Origin: Tardiphaga sp.
Lineage (GTDB): Bacteria; Pseudomonadota; Alphaproteobacteria; Rhizobiales; Xanthobacteraceae
Assembly: GCF_028290495.1 (NCBI RefSeq)
Contig: NZ_JAQGJT010000156.1
Span: 54,063 to 118,062 of the forward strand
DNA length: 64,000 bases
Reading direction: 5' to 3'
Part shown: positions 6,954 to 16,133 of the stretch, piece after piece
Layout of the letters: the number at the start of each line of letters is the position of its first letter
Position numbering within the stretch: position 1 is the first letter of the stretch
Notes under the pieces: model-generated
Told to the model about the DNA's origin: nothing
Database searches by the model: none
What the model saw: the letters and a program-made list of their open reading frames with translations, nothing else
Made by a program: the position numbers and the translations under genes

Positions 6954-8072
6954 TCAGGCGGCGATCATGGTATTGGCGGCCTCCCGATCCAACAGCGTGC
7001 GCTTGCGTTCGACGCCCCATGCGTATCCGGAAAGCGAGCCGTCGTTTCTCACGACGCGGTGGCAAGGAATCGCGACCGCCAGATGGTTGGCGGCACAGGC
7101 GCCTGCAACGGCACGGACCGCCTTCGGGGATCCGATGCGCTGCGCCACTTCCGCATACGATACGGTCTGGCCGACCGGAATCTGCTGGAGTGCCTGCCAG
7201 ACGCGCTGCTGGAACGCGGTCCCGCGAACGTCCAAAGGCAGGTCGAGGCCGAGACCGGGCGCTTCGATGAACCCGACGACGCGCGCCACAAGCGCTTCGT
7301 AATCGCTGTCGGCCCCGATCAGATGGGCCTTCGGGAAGCGGTCCTGGAGATTTCGCACCAGTTCTTCAGGGTCGTCGCCCAGAAGGATGGACGCCACTCC
7401 CTTCTTGCTCGATGCCACCAGAATGGCGCCGAGCGACGTCTGTCCCACCGCGAACAGGATCTGCTCGTTGGCGCCGCCGGCGCGATACTGGGTCGGCGTC
7501 ATGCCAAGCATGTCCGTCGACTTGGCGTAGAACCGGCCGCTGGAATTGAAACCTGCGTCGTACATCGCTTCGGTCACGCTGTTGCCGGATTCTAGCCCTT
7601 GGCGGACCTTCGCGGCCCGGTGCGCCGCGGCGTAGTCCTTGGGGGTGAGACCGGTGGCAGCCTTGAACATCCGATGAAAATAGCTGGCGCTTCGTCCGAC
7701 CGCGTGGGCAAGGTCGTTCAGCGATGGCTCTTCTTCGCGCTCCTCGATCAAGCGGCACGCCTTCGCGACCAGAGCGGCGTTTTCGCAATCGAGCGACAGT
7801 CCGTCCGGATTGCAGCGCTTGCAGGACCTGAAGCCGGTCGCCTTCGCGCTCTCGATCGTGTCGTGTAGCTGGACGTTCTTGGGATTGGCGGTCCGCGAAG
7901 GGCAGGACGGACGGCAGTATACGCCGGTCGTTGCTACCGAGTACCACAAATGGCCATCGGCGGTCTTGTCGCGAGAAAGAATGCGGGCCCATCGCGGATC
8001 ATCTACCACGCTCAAGCGGGCTTTCTTCGGAGTAAGTGATTGGATTGGGGCCATGTCATTTCGATTCATCAT
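6954..8072 (-). CDS. ada: Bifunctional transcriptional activator/DNA repair protein Ada
   Basis: A 372-aa full-length Ada. The N-terminal phosphotriester domain has the zinc cysteines in YCRPSCPS (C53, C57) and SCKRC (C84, C87); C53 is the expected methyl acceptor. An AraC-type HTH follows (about 100-200, with GFNSSGRFYAKSTDMLGMTP), then the MGMT domain with AVAGACAAN and IPCHRVV (C337). Methylation of the N-terminal cysteine turns Ada into an activator of its own operon. It is the first gene of the ada-CDP-alkA-DUF72-alkB run. The start could be either of two adjacent ATGs (8072 or 8069) or the ATG at residue 7. A candidate operator lies 41 bases upstream. Confidence 0.97.
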   Translation of the reverse strand: MMNRNDMAPIQSLTPKKARLSVVDDPRWARILSRDKTADGHLWYSVATTGVYCRPSCPSRTANPKNVQLHDTIESAKATGFRSCKRCNPDGLSLDCENAALVAKACRLIEEREEEPSLNDLAHAVGRSASYFHRMFKAATGLTPKDYAAAHRAAKVRQGLESGNSVTEAMYDAGFNSSGRFYAKSTDMLGMTPTQYRAGGANEQILFAVGQTSLGAILVASSKKGVASILLGDDPEELVRNLQDRFPKAHLIGADSDYEALVARVVGFIEAPGLGLDLPLDVRGTAFQQRVWQALQQIPVGQTVSYAEVAQRIGSPKAVRAVAGACAANHLAVAIPCHRVVRNDGSLSGYAWGVERKRTLLDREAANTMIAA

Positions 8073-8113
8073 CAGTGATGTGGAATTAGGATGCCGCGAA
8101 GGGTGGAAAATGG

Positions 8114-8135
8114 CACTCCGGTCCTTGCTTTCAAA
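8114..8135 (-). promoter_or_regulatory. Candidate Ada operator upstream of ada
   Basis: This 22-base site is identical to 3527..3548 and ends 41 bases before the ada ATG. On the minus strand it carries GAAAGCAAGGACCGGAGTG. Flanking bases differ between the two copies, so the identity is confined to the site. Autoregulation of ada through such a box is expected from the E. coli paradigm; the exact binding limits are not known. Confidence 0.6.
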
Positions 8136-8216
8136 CCGAGACCGATTGGACTCGTCCCGAATCCTGATGGGCCACAGTGGCGGCTGGGACGGCGGCGAGC
8201 CACCCGATTTCCGTTT

Positions 8217-8744
8217 TCATTCCCGCGCCGAACGACTTAGGCGCGCGCCGACATTGGGGGCAGCCTGCGTGAGTCGTCGGGAGGCGTGGATTCCTGCCTG
8301 AATGCTCGGCGACAGACCGTCCGCCATCGCGTCGATGTTGTGCAGCGTGCGCCGCAGCTTCTTGCTCGACGTTGAAGATGTGTATCGGAAGTAGACGACG
8401 TCCACGCCGACGGCGGCGAAATCCCGTTCCAGGCGGTCGCCCTTGTTCGAGCCGCGCCAGTCGTCTCCCTTGAAGAGCACGTTGAAGCGGAGGTCGCGCC
8501 AAATCTCGATCTTGTCGTTCGTCATCGCGGGGTGCGCGGCATCGACAAAGCGGACGTTGCGCACGATTTCAAGGCGTTCAGAGAGAGGGACGACGGGGGT
8601 GACGCCCTTGTGCATGGTCAGAACCTCGTCCGAGACCACTCCAGCGATGAGGAAATCGCACATGAGCTTGGCCTCACGGAGAAGATTGAGATGCCCTACG
8701 TGAAATAAATCGAAAGCGCCTGGCGCATAGCCGATGCGGATCAT
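8217..8744 (-). CDS. Cytidylyltransferase-like (TagD/RfaE-C family) nucleotidyltransferase
   Basis: A 175-aa member of the nucleotidyltransferase superfamily that joins CTP or ATP to phosphorylated alcohols or sugars. The N-terminal GYAPGAFDLFHVGHLNLL contains the HxGH motif, and VLFKGDDWRGSNKG plus the terminal YTSSTSS correspond to the RTxGISST-type substrate loop of glycerol-3-phosphate cytidylyltransferases. The ATG at 8744 gives the conserved N-terminus and has GGAAGG upstream; the track start at 8861 is too long. The gene lies upstream of ada in the same orientation but is separated by 144 bases containing the candidate operator. The substrate cannot be told from sequence. The C-terminal 45 residues are low-complexity and probably disordered. 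Confidence 0.88.
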   Translation of the reverse strand: MIRIGYAPGAFDLFHVGHLNLLREAKLMCDFLIAGVVSDEVLTMHKGVTPVVPLSERLEIVRNVRFVDAAHPAMTNDKIEIWRDLRFNVLFKGDDWRGSNKGDRLERDFAAVGVDVVYFRYTSSTSSKKLRRTLHNIDAMADGLSPSIQAGIHASRRLTQAAPNVGARLSRSARE

Positions 8745-8945
8745 GTGGGTCGCCTTCCGGATTTTGTCAGCAATTCGATGAGGCAGACAATCGCAGTTCG
8801 GATAGGCAGCAGCGCTCCGCTTCATATTCCGGAATCGCATTGACTTTTGATAGAGCGGCAAACGATCGTTGGCGGAGCCAATTCAACCGTTGACATGCAA
8901 TACCCGCCATAGTTGAGTTTCCGGACAGGCAACGGGGGTTGGCAA

Positions 8946-9956
8946 ATGAAACGCCGTGATTTTCTCGGATTTTTTGGTGCGGCGCTCGTTGCATCGCCCA
9001 ATATCTCGTTCGGTCAGGCCGCGGCGCCCTTCTCCGGAACGAAACCGCTCCGAATCGTCGTCATAGCGAACACCTACTATGAGGGAGACGGCCTCATGAC
9101 AGCCCTGTGCAATAGGATGGCTCGAAACCCCAAACTCGATGTTCCGCGTGATTTAGCATGGCCGCGCAAGGTGCCCCAAGCCGATGCCGACGTCATGCCT
9201 AGACCGCGATGTTTGATCGACGCTCATGCCCAAACCGCAAACGCTGCCGCCGTTGTCGAGATTTGGTGCCTTGATGACCTGATGTCGGCCGCAATCTCGC
9301 ACGGGGCCAGTGACAACAAGGCGAAGGCTATGAAACTGATTACCGATTACGGTGCCACACCAGATGGCGTGGTCGCGTTCGGGACGGCTGGGTATCCCGG
9401 AGATATATCCTACGATGGATGCGCCACCATCGGCGGAACGATCTTTATTCGAGATGCGGCGAATGATGGCGGACCTATCCATAGCAACTGGACCTGGCCA
9501 GGCCATGTGGGAGTTCTTGTGCCGAGCAGCACGCCCGCGTCATTTTTTTCGAACGTGCTCGCGGACCCCCAAACCGTGACGAAAATCAATTCCCAAATGC
9601 TGGAAGTTCCCGTCAATCCGGCGTCTAAACCTCGCCTTGTGATCTCATCGGACGCCGTCGCCATCAGTTCGGTCAATATTCCGAAAGATACCGAGTTCGC
9701 GCCCGTCGACCTGAAGGCGATTGCTGCCGCGCAAGCGGCAGGTGCTACAAATATCGCTTCAGTGGAAACGACGCACGGGGTAATCCGTGCGCAATGGCCC
9801 GATGCACCGTTCATATATGTAACCGCAATACCCAATCGGGTCGGTCACTTTCAGGACGAGGCGCGAAACAATTACCCCCAAGAGTTTGGCTCGACTCACA
9901 ACGCCGGAATCGCGCTGAATCACATTATGCCCCATTTCGTAGAAGCCATCGCATAA
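8946..9956 (+). CDS. Tat-exported protein, possibly nucleoside-phosphorylase-like
   Basis: A 336-aa protein beginning MKRRDFLGFFGAALVASP, a twin-arginine signal with a likely cleavage after the GQA region, so it should act in the periplasm. The mature part has GVVAFGTAGYPGD...ATIGGTIFIRDA and, near the end, a VETTHGVIRAQW...FIYVTAIPNRVGHFQDE stretch. This resembles the arrangement of purine nucleoside phosphorylase/MTA-nucleosidase folds, in which a GTAG turn and a late VE motif form the pocket. That family call is my reading of weak motifs, not a firm match. The ATG at 8946 is used because it starts the Tat signal; the upstream M of the track is 11 codons earlier. It appears to be monocistronic. 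Confidence 0.7.
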   Translation: MKRRDFLGFFGAALVASPNISFGQAAAPFSGTKPLRIVVIANTYYEGDGLMTALCNRMARNPKLDVPRDLAWPRKVPQADADVMPRPRCLIDAHAQTANAAAVVEIWCLDDLMSAAISHGASDNKAKAMKLITDYGATPDGVVAFGTAGYPGDISYDGCATIGGTIFIRDAANDGGPIHSNWTWPGHVGVLVPSSTPASFFSNVLADPQTVTKINSQMLEVPVNPASKPRLVISSDAVAISSVNIPKDTEFAPVDLKAIAAAQAAGATNIASVETTHGVIRAQWPDAPFIYVTAIPNRVGHFQDEARNNYPQEFGSTHNAGIALNHIMPHFVEAIA

Positions 9957-10125
9957 ACGAAATGGCAACTCGTTCTCGCGCCGCAAATCGACGGCCGCGA
10001 TCTCATTACAACAATAGTGTTGGTCCAGCGAGAATGCACTGTGCGGGCTTTTCGATTTCTGAACCATGCGTAACTTCAGGCTTGGACCCACGTGTCGGTG
10101 TGAAAGATGCCTTCGATGTGCACCC

Positions 10126-11232
10126 ATGATAGACGTCAATCAGATACGGGATGCGAACATCGCACTTCATGGGCTAACGAGGGCCGACGAGACATACACT
10201 TTCTATTACGACGAGACGAACAACATCCGCCGTCTTCATGTCCGAGCGGACGGCTTGAACGTCAGCGATCCCAAATGCTTCGTGATCGCCGGAGTGGCTC
10301 ACCGCGGCCCCGTCCGAGACCTTGATCTGGAGGCGCTTCGTGGTCTTCTTCGCATCCAGAAGACCACCAAAGAAATCAAACTCGAGCATGTTGCGAAGGG
10401 AGATTTCCTCGAACTTCTGAAGGCCCGCAAGATTGAGATATTTCTGACATGGCTGCTCGACACAGGGCTTTTCATCCATTTCTCGGCACTCGATCCGCTT
10501 TATTGGTCCACAGTTGACATCGTCGACTCTATTCTGACGGAGCACGGTGAAAAGAATCTGCTCATGGCCAACCGCATGCTTAAGAATGCACTCTATTCGG
10601 TGCTGCGGCAGAATCAGGAAGATACCGTTGAGCTATTCCGGCGATATTCGTATCCGGATGTCGGACGCGAGCGTCGCCGTGCGTTCATCGCGGAGCTACG
10701 CCAGCGGCTCGACGTGCGCTACCAGTCGCTCGACGACTTCAGCGCCATGATGCTCAAAGGAGTCCTTCAGATAGCAGAAAAACTCGACGCGCTTCCCTAT
10801 CTCGAGGAGGAGGCCCCAAACGTGCTGATCGACGGATTTGGGCTCTTTTTCATCGTGCGGATTTGCCTCTTCAAGAACTCGTTCCACATCCTGGATGTCG
10901 AAAAGGTTGTTGAAGATTACATCGGCGACCAAGCTTTCGTCGACCGGGATCGTACGCTAAACATTTATCGTTTCGCGATGTCGCATGACGAACCAGGCAT
11001 ACAGATCTCGGATGTGATCGCGGGCCTCTTGGGAAAGTTCTTCTCAATGCTTCAGCGCAACGACATAGAGGATTTGTCCGAGGTCCGCCGCACACTAAGT
11101 CCGCAGCAAGTGCGGAATCTCAATCTCTTGAGGCGCCTGCTGGATCGATCCTTCGAGGAAAATCCGGCATTCCTCAATTACGTGATCAGCGAAGAAGACC
11201 AGAAGCGCGGTGCGTTCTTCATGGCCGAGTAA
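10126..11232 (+). CDS. DUF3800 family protein
   Basis: A 368-aa protein of the DUF3800 family. The N-terminal TFYYDETNN motif and the C-terminal ISDVIAGLLGKFF segment are the usual markers; the acidic residues in them suggest an RNase H-like metal site, although the activity of most members is unknown. The ATG at 10126 is the first in-frame start after an incoherent upstream stretch; the Shine-Dalgarno is weak. It is followed after 114 bases by a Gabija-like ATPase gene on the same strand. DUF3800 genes are frequent in defence islands and mobile elements, so it may be a free passenger or an extra component of this system. Confidence 0.88.
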   Translation: MIDVNQIRDANIALHGLTRADETYTFYYDETNNIRRLHVRADGLNVSDPKCFVIAGVAHRGPVRDLDLEALRGLLRIQKTTKEIKLEHVAKGDFLELLKARKIEIFLTWLLDTGLFIHFSALDPLYWSTVDIVDSILTEHGEKNLLMANRMLKNALYSVLRQNQEDTVELFRRYSYPDVGRERRRAFIAELRQRLDVRYQSLDDFSAMMLKGVLQIAEKLDALPYLEEEAPNVLIDGFGLFFIVRICLFKNSFHILDVEKVVEDYIGDQAFVDRDRTLNIYRFAMSHDEPGIQISDVIAGLLGKFFSMLQRNDIEDLSEVRRTLSPQQVRNLNLLRRLLDRSFEENPAFLNYVISEEDQKRGAFFMAE

Positions 11233-11346
11233 CCCTTCCGTCGCGCCATTACCGCGAAAGACATACACGGCGGATATATATCGCCGAAGTGCTTGAAACC
11301 TCTCGTTGTGGGCGCCACTGTAAGGCCCATCCGGGGGGGGCGATTC

Positions 11347-12939
11347 GTGTCGATCGAGCGTGTTATTGTTCGCAACTATCGAGCTTTGCGGAACGTGGAC
11401 GTCACGTTTGGGCCAGGCACCAACATCGTGGTCGGCAACAACGAGACCGGAAAGTCGACGTTGCTCGAGGCGATCAACCTCGCACTCAAGTGCCAGCTCG
11501 GTCGCCGGCCAGCAGCTTATGAGCTTCATCCCTTCCTTTTCAACGTAGAAACAGTCGCTGAATTTGTCGCCGCCCACAAGGCGAGGAAGCGATCTCCCCC
11601 TCCGGAGATAATGATCGAGCTTTATCTGAAGGAAAGCGACGCTCTCGCCGAACTTCAAGGATCGATCAATACCCTCTCGTTGGATCAGCCCGGCATTAGC
11701 CTCTCCATCCGACTCGATGAAAACTTCAAGGCGGAGTATCGGGAATACATCTCTGACCCCGAACATCTGAATAGTATTCCAGTCGAATTCTACGAAATCG
11801 TCTGGTTAAGTTTTGCTGGCGATCCCCTCAAGGCGCGAGCGATTCCGTTGAAGTCGGTCCTCATCGATCCAAGTTCGATCTCAAACACGAATGCCGCGAA
11901 CCGGTACATCCTGGAGATCGTCAGGGACTATCTGGACAAGGCGCAGGCAGTAGATCTCGCGCTGTCCTACCGAAAGATGCGCGATGACTTTGTCAGTGAT
12001 GGCAGGATCGCCGCTATCAACGAGGATCTCGCAGCCAAGACCGGCATCGTCTCCGACAAGACGTTGTCGGTCGCGATGGACATGACATCCAAAGCCGGGT
12101 GGGAATCCGGTGTGCTTCCCCATCTCGACAACATCCCGCTGACGCTTATTGGCAAGGGAGAGCAGAACGCCGTCAAGGTGAAGCTGGCGATGGAGGCCTC
12201 GGAGAGATGCGACATTTTCCTCATGGAAGAGCCGGAAAATCATCTTTCGCATACGAACCTCAATCGCCTTATCAACAAGATCATCGAAAAGTCGGCAGGA
12301 CGGCAGATCATCATTACCACGCACAGCAGCTTCGTGCTCAATAAGCTCGGCGTCGAAAACACTCTGATGTTCAACGGTAAAAATTCCTTCCGACTGAATG
12401 ACCTTCCCAAGTCGACCGAGTCCTATTTCCGGAAGCTGCCCGGATACGACACGCTGCGCATGATTCTGGCCTCCAAGACGCTGCTCGTCGAGGGGCCTTC
12501 CGACGAGCTTATCGTCCAAAAGGCGTTCCTGCAGACCCACGGCCGGCTACCGCTCGAGGCTGGTGTAGAGGTCATTTCCGTGAATTCTCTCGCATTCAAA
12601 CGGTTTTTGGATATTGCCAGGCTGCTCAAGCTAGAAGTGCGCGTGATTGGCGACAACGACGGAAAATCCGCTGCGAGGGCGCTGTCCTACGCACCATATG
12701 CCGCGGACGAGACCATCCAGATCCATATCGGTCAGGACGACTTGCTGCCGACGCTCGAACCTCAGCTTGTCCGAGTAAACGGCCTGGAGAAACTCAATCG
12801 CATCCTCGGAAAGCATTTCGCAAACGTGGACGATCTCACCGAATATATGAAGGCTCACAAATCTGAAACCGCTCTAAGACTGTTTGATAGCGATGAACCG
12901 ATCGACATCCCTGGATACATCCGCAATGCCATCGCCTAA
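11347..12939 (+). CDS. gajA: OLD-family ATPase/TOPRIM endonuclease, GajA-like (Gabija)
   Basis: A 530-aa protein with an N-terminal ABC-type ATPase (Walker A GNNETGKS near residue 30; a late EEPENHLS Walker B and IITTHSS switch) and a C-terminal TOPRIM domain (LLVEGPSDELIV and VIGDNDG). This is the OLD class layout of GajA, the DNA-nicking nuclease of the Gabija anti-phage system, where nucleotide depletion is thought to release nuclease activity. GTG at 11347 is preferred because it directly follows a purine-rich GGGGGG tract and begins the conserved SIERVIVRNYRALRN; the track start at 11293 adds a non-conserved leader. The stop overlaps the helicase gene by 14 bases. It is slightly shorter than B. 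cereus GajA (about 578 aa). Confidence 0.88.
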   Translation: MSIERVIVRNYRALRNVDVTFGPGTNIVVGNNETGKSTLLEAINLALKCQLGRRPAAYELHPFLFNVETVAEFVAAHKARKRSPPPEIMIELYLKESDALAELQGSINTLSLDQPGISLSIRLDENFKAEYREYISDPEHLNSIPVEFYEIVWLSFAGDPLKARAIPLKSVLIDPSSISNTNAANRYILEIVRDYLDKAQAVDLALSYRKMRDDFVSDGRIAAINEDLAAKTGIVSDKTLSVAMDMTSKAGWESGVLPHLDNIPLTLIGKGEQNAVKVKLAMEASERCDIFLMEEPENHLSHTNLNRLINKIIEKSAGRQIIITTHSSFVLNKLGVENTLMFNGKNSFRLNDLPKSTESYFRKLPGYDTLRMILASKTLLVEGPSDELIVQKAFLQTHGRLPLEAGVEVISVNSLAFKRFLDIARLLKLEVRVIGDNDGKSAARALSYAPYAADETIQIHIGQDDLLPTLEPQLVRVNGLEKLNRILGKHFANVDDLTEYMKAHKSETALRLFDSDEPIDIPGYIRNAIA

Positions 12940-14011
12940 TCGCGTGATTCTGGCTTGTGCTGGATCTGGAAAGACCACCAGCATTGTTCGAGACGCCTGT
13001 GACGAGGCCGTCATGCGCTCCGTCCTAGTGACCTATACCATCAACGGTGCGGGAGAGCTGTCGAAGGCGGCATATGCGCATGTCGACTCGATACCGCCTG
13101 AGATCACGATCAGCACTTGGTACAGCTTTCTCCTTCGCCATTTCGTCCGGCCTTACCAGAACCACCTGTATTCGCCACGCGTCTCGCGAATCAATTTCAA
13201 GCGCGGTGTTTCCGCGCGCTATTCGAACGCCAGGGACATTCGTCAGCATTATTTCTCGCGCGAAGGCACGATATATCTGGACAAGGTGTCGAAATTCGCA
13301 TGTGAGGTAATCAGGCGCACTGGCGGGCTTCCAATCCGCCGCTTCGAGCGCATCTTTGGCCGCTTGTACATCGATGAAAGTCAGGATCTGCAAGGCTTCG
13401 ATCTTGAGCTTGTAGAGGCGTTGCTCGAATCGAAGGTCGAGATCGTATTGGTCGGCGACCACAGGCAATCAACCTACTCGACGAACGACTCAAGGAAGAA
13501 TTCAAAATTCTCGCGCGCGAAAATAGTCGATAAATTCTCGGACTGGGAAAAACGCGGGCTTTGCAGCATCGAATATCAGACGGAAAGCCGTAGGTGTGTG
13601 CAGGCGATTTGCGATCTCGCCGACAGCTTCTATCCTACGTTTCCGACGACGACTTCGCGCAATTGCGAAGTCACCGGACATGACGGCGTGTTTGCGGTCC
13701 AGGAAAGCGACGTCGAACGGTATTTCGCACGCTTCGCTCCCCAGACGCTGCGGTACAACCGGACTCATATCGGCCTTCTCGGGGCGCCGATAAATTTCGG
13801 CATCGCGAAAGGCATGACTTTCCACAGGACGCTTATCTATCCACACGGTCCGCTACGGCAATTCCTGAGAACAGGCGATCTTGGCGATGCAGGAGCCCAA
13901 ATACCGTTGCTCTATGTCGCGGTCACCCGGGCACGTCAGAGTGTTGCGTTTGTCGTGCCCGACGGCTTTCGAGCAAAGGGCATTCCGATCTACCGGCCAG
14001 TCGAGGACTGA
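12926..14011 (+). CDS. gajB: UvrD-like superfamily 1 helicase, GajB-like (Gabija)
   Basis: A 361-aa SF1 helicase-like protein. It has Walker A LACAGSGKTTSI, Walker B LYIDESQDL, motif III LVGDHRQSTY and a C-terminal motif VI LYVAVTRARQSV. The start at 12926 lies inside the end of the GajA-like gene, so the pair is translationally linked. The two together match the Gabija composition (nuclease plus UvrD-like partner that senses or processes DNA termini). The protein is clearly shorter than the about 494-aa B. cereus GajB, with little sequence between motifs III and VI, so the 1B/2B subdomains are reduced. It may sense DNA rather than unwind it; that is an inference. Confidence 0.86.
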   Translation: MPSPNRVILACAGSGKTTSIVRDACDEAVMRSVLVTYTINGAGELSKAAYAHVDSIPPEITISTWYSFLLRHFVRPYQNHLYSPRVSRINFKRGVSARYSNARDIRQHYFSREGTIYLDKVSKFACEVIRRTGGLPIRRFERIFGRLYIDESQDLQGFDLELVEALLESKVEIVLVGDHRQSTYSTNDSRKNSKFSRAKIVDKFSDWEKRGLCSIEYQTESRRCVQAICDLADSFYPTFPTTTSRNCEVTGHDGVFAVQESDVERYFARFAPQTLRYNRTHIGLLGAPINFGIAKGMTFHRTLIYPHGPLRQFLRTGDLGDAGAQIPLLYVAVTRARQSVAFVVPDGFRAKGIPIYRPVED

Positions 14012-14115
14012 AAGAAAGTGGTTCGATTGTCGGCAAGTAAACCTCAGCTGATCACTCCAATCCGCCAGATATAATGCAGTCAGGCTGCGTCGGAGCTGGA
14101 GATGAGTGTAACAGT

Positions 14116-15079
14116 ATGCCAGAAGTGATCGATTTCAAAACGGCTCTGAACAGTATCGGCGCAGAATCCTGCTCCATTCTGCTCGGCAATGGCTTTTCTC
14201 ACGACTACTGTGGCTACAGTACGCTGCTTGAGAAAGCAGGACTGGATGCCGGCGAGCCCTGTAGGCGCCTCTTCGATCAGTTGGACACCCCGAACTTCGA
14301 GAGAGTCGTTCGCGCGCTCGAAGATGCGAGTACGGTCGAAGCGACTTACGGGCACACACAGCATGCCGCCCGGCTTCTGGCGGATGCCGGGGTTGTAAGA
14401 AGAGCTCTAATCAGCGCGATTCAGGCCGCCCATCCGACCCACCTTGACAAAATGAAGGGAGCAATTCCGGCGTGCCTGGAATTCTTGAACCCGTTTCGGA
14501 AGATATTCACGACCAATTACGACTTGCTCCTCTATTGGGTCATCATCAAATCCAATGGGAAATTCGGAGACGGGTTCTTCAAGGCAAGAGACGCGGACGG
14601 TTTCCGCGGACCGTTCGCGGAGGATCGTCTTTGCAACGTCTACAATATCCACGGCGGCCTTCATCTCTTCAGGCGCAAGGATGGCGAGATCGAAAAAAGG
14701 TTGGCGGGAAACGACGGCGGCCTCGAGGCGATTGGGCAAACTATTGCGGACGACCATCGGTATCCCATCTACGTTGCGGAAGGCAGTGCGGAATCGAAAC
14801 AAAAGCGGATCTGGGACGTCCCCTTATCTCAAGCTCTGTTTTCAACGACTGCAGGAGACCTCGGGCTGCTTCTTCGTCTACGGTTCGTCCGCGAACGAGA
14901 ACGACGCGCACATCTACAATGCGCTCTTCCGTTCTAGGATCAGCCATCTCTATTTTTGCGTATACGATCAGGCCGATCTGGCTATTTTCGACGGCAGACT
15001 TGCAAACTTCCAGAAATCTAACCGTTCCGATGTGCAGTACACCTTCGTGGATGCCAAGAGCGCAGGCGCATGGGGGTAA
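14116..15079 (+). pseudogene. DUF4917 (SIR2-like fold) protein, frameshifted
   Basis: The first frame starts at 14116 (MPEVIDFKTAL) and reads SILLGNGFSHDY, IFTTNYDLLLYW and NIHGGLHLF, all typical of DUF4917, a family related in fold to SIR2/NAD-binding proteins. Near 14820 the frame loses sense; the expected continuation SPYLKLCFQRLQETSG...FVYGSSANENDAHI is found in the +1 frame and runs to the stop at 15079. A single extra base around the GACGTCCCC stretch would explain this. The gene follows the Gabija-like pair by about 100 bases, so it may be a third defence gene. Either it is inactivated or there is a sequencing error; the flanking coding parts look undegraded. Confidence 0.8.
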
Positions 15080-15176
15080 CCCACCTTTACTGGACTTCGT
15101 GCGCTTCCCGTGCTGCGCTCCCGGGTAAGCCTCGACTGGCGACGGCCTTACGGCGTTTCCGACACGACCTTCAGGT

Positions 15177-16078
15177 TCACCCGATATCTGCCGGATGAAG
15201 CAAGTTCTCTAGGCCAATGTTGCGATACATCTCCCGACGCATGCGGTCGGCGACACCGTTGACGATCTCGGCTCCATCCTGCGAGGGATCGACATGTACG
15301 CGGAACGGTCGCTTCCCGAACGGTGTGTCCACAACCCGGACGATCTCTCGAGCGACGTCGGCTGGATCCGCATCGGCGGGCTCCAGGCGGGCAAGGCCCT
15401 TGAGCGCCATATCGGCGATCCCGGCATACGGGCCGTCTTCGTACTCGAACGCGCGGGCCCTATCCGACGGCTTTCCGGAATGGGCAAAATGATTGGTGCC
15501 CTTTGTGAAGGCCCCCGGCACCACGATGGTGGTCTCGATGCCCCAGAGAGCCAGTTCGGTCGAATAGGACACCGCCAACGCATCCATCGCCGCTTTGGCG
15601 GCGAAGTATGGCGCCAGGAATGGGGGGGCCCGCCGCGCGTCGAGCTCGACCCGACCCAGACCAGCAGGCCTTTGCGCTGCTCGCGCAGGTGGGGAAGCGC
15701 CGCCCGGTTGACCCGTTGGGCGCCGAGTACGTTGACGTCATACTGCTGAATGAACTGGTCGGGCATGAACGCCTCGGCGGGGCCGAAAACCATGTGTCCC
15801 GCATTATGGACGATGACATCGAGTCGTCCACTGTCCGCGACGATTTGCGCGACACCGGCTTCGGCCGACGCATCGGATTGAACGTCCAGTTCGACCGTAC
15901 GCAGATCGGCCCCAACCTTGGCGGCCCACGCCGCAGCGGTTGCCACCTGCGGCGCATTGCGCCCTACGGTCTCCCGCATGGAGGCGTATACGATGTAACC
16001 AGCCTGGGCCAATGCCTTTGCGGTCATGAGACCGAAGCCCGAGGAGGCGCCGGTGACTAGAATAACTTGCTTGGGCAT
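15177..16078 (-). pseudogene. SDR family oxidoreductase, frameshifted at a poly-G run
   Basis: The N-terminal frame from ATG 16078 (AGAGG upstream) gives a classical short-chain dehydrogenase start with TGASSGFG, the VHNAGHM motif and a GLLVWVGSSS strand. The frame breaks near 15621-15627, a run of seven G. The remainder (AVSYSTELALWGIETTIVVPGAF and onward to 15177) is in another frame and contains the expected C-terminal half. The YxxxK catalytic region should lie right at the break. An indel in the homopolymer explains this, either as a true null allele or as a read error. It lies 56 bases downstream of another SDR gene on the same strand. Confidence 0.83.
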
Positions 16079-16133
16079 GACAGGGACCTCTTTGAATTCG
16101 CATTTTGGACTGTGGGGCAGGCCTAGGCGGGCG

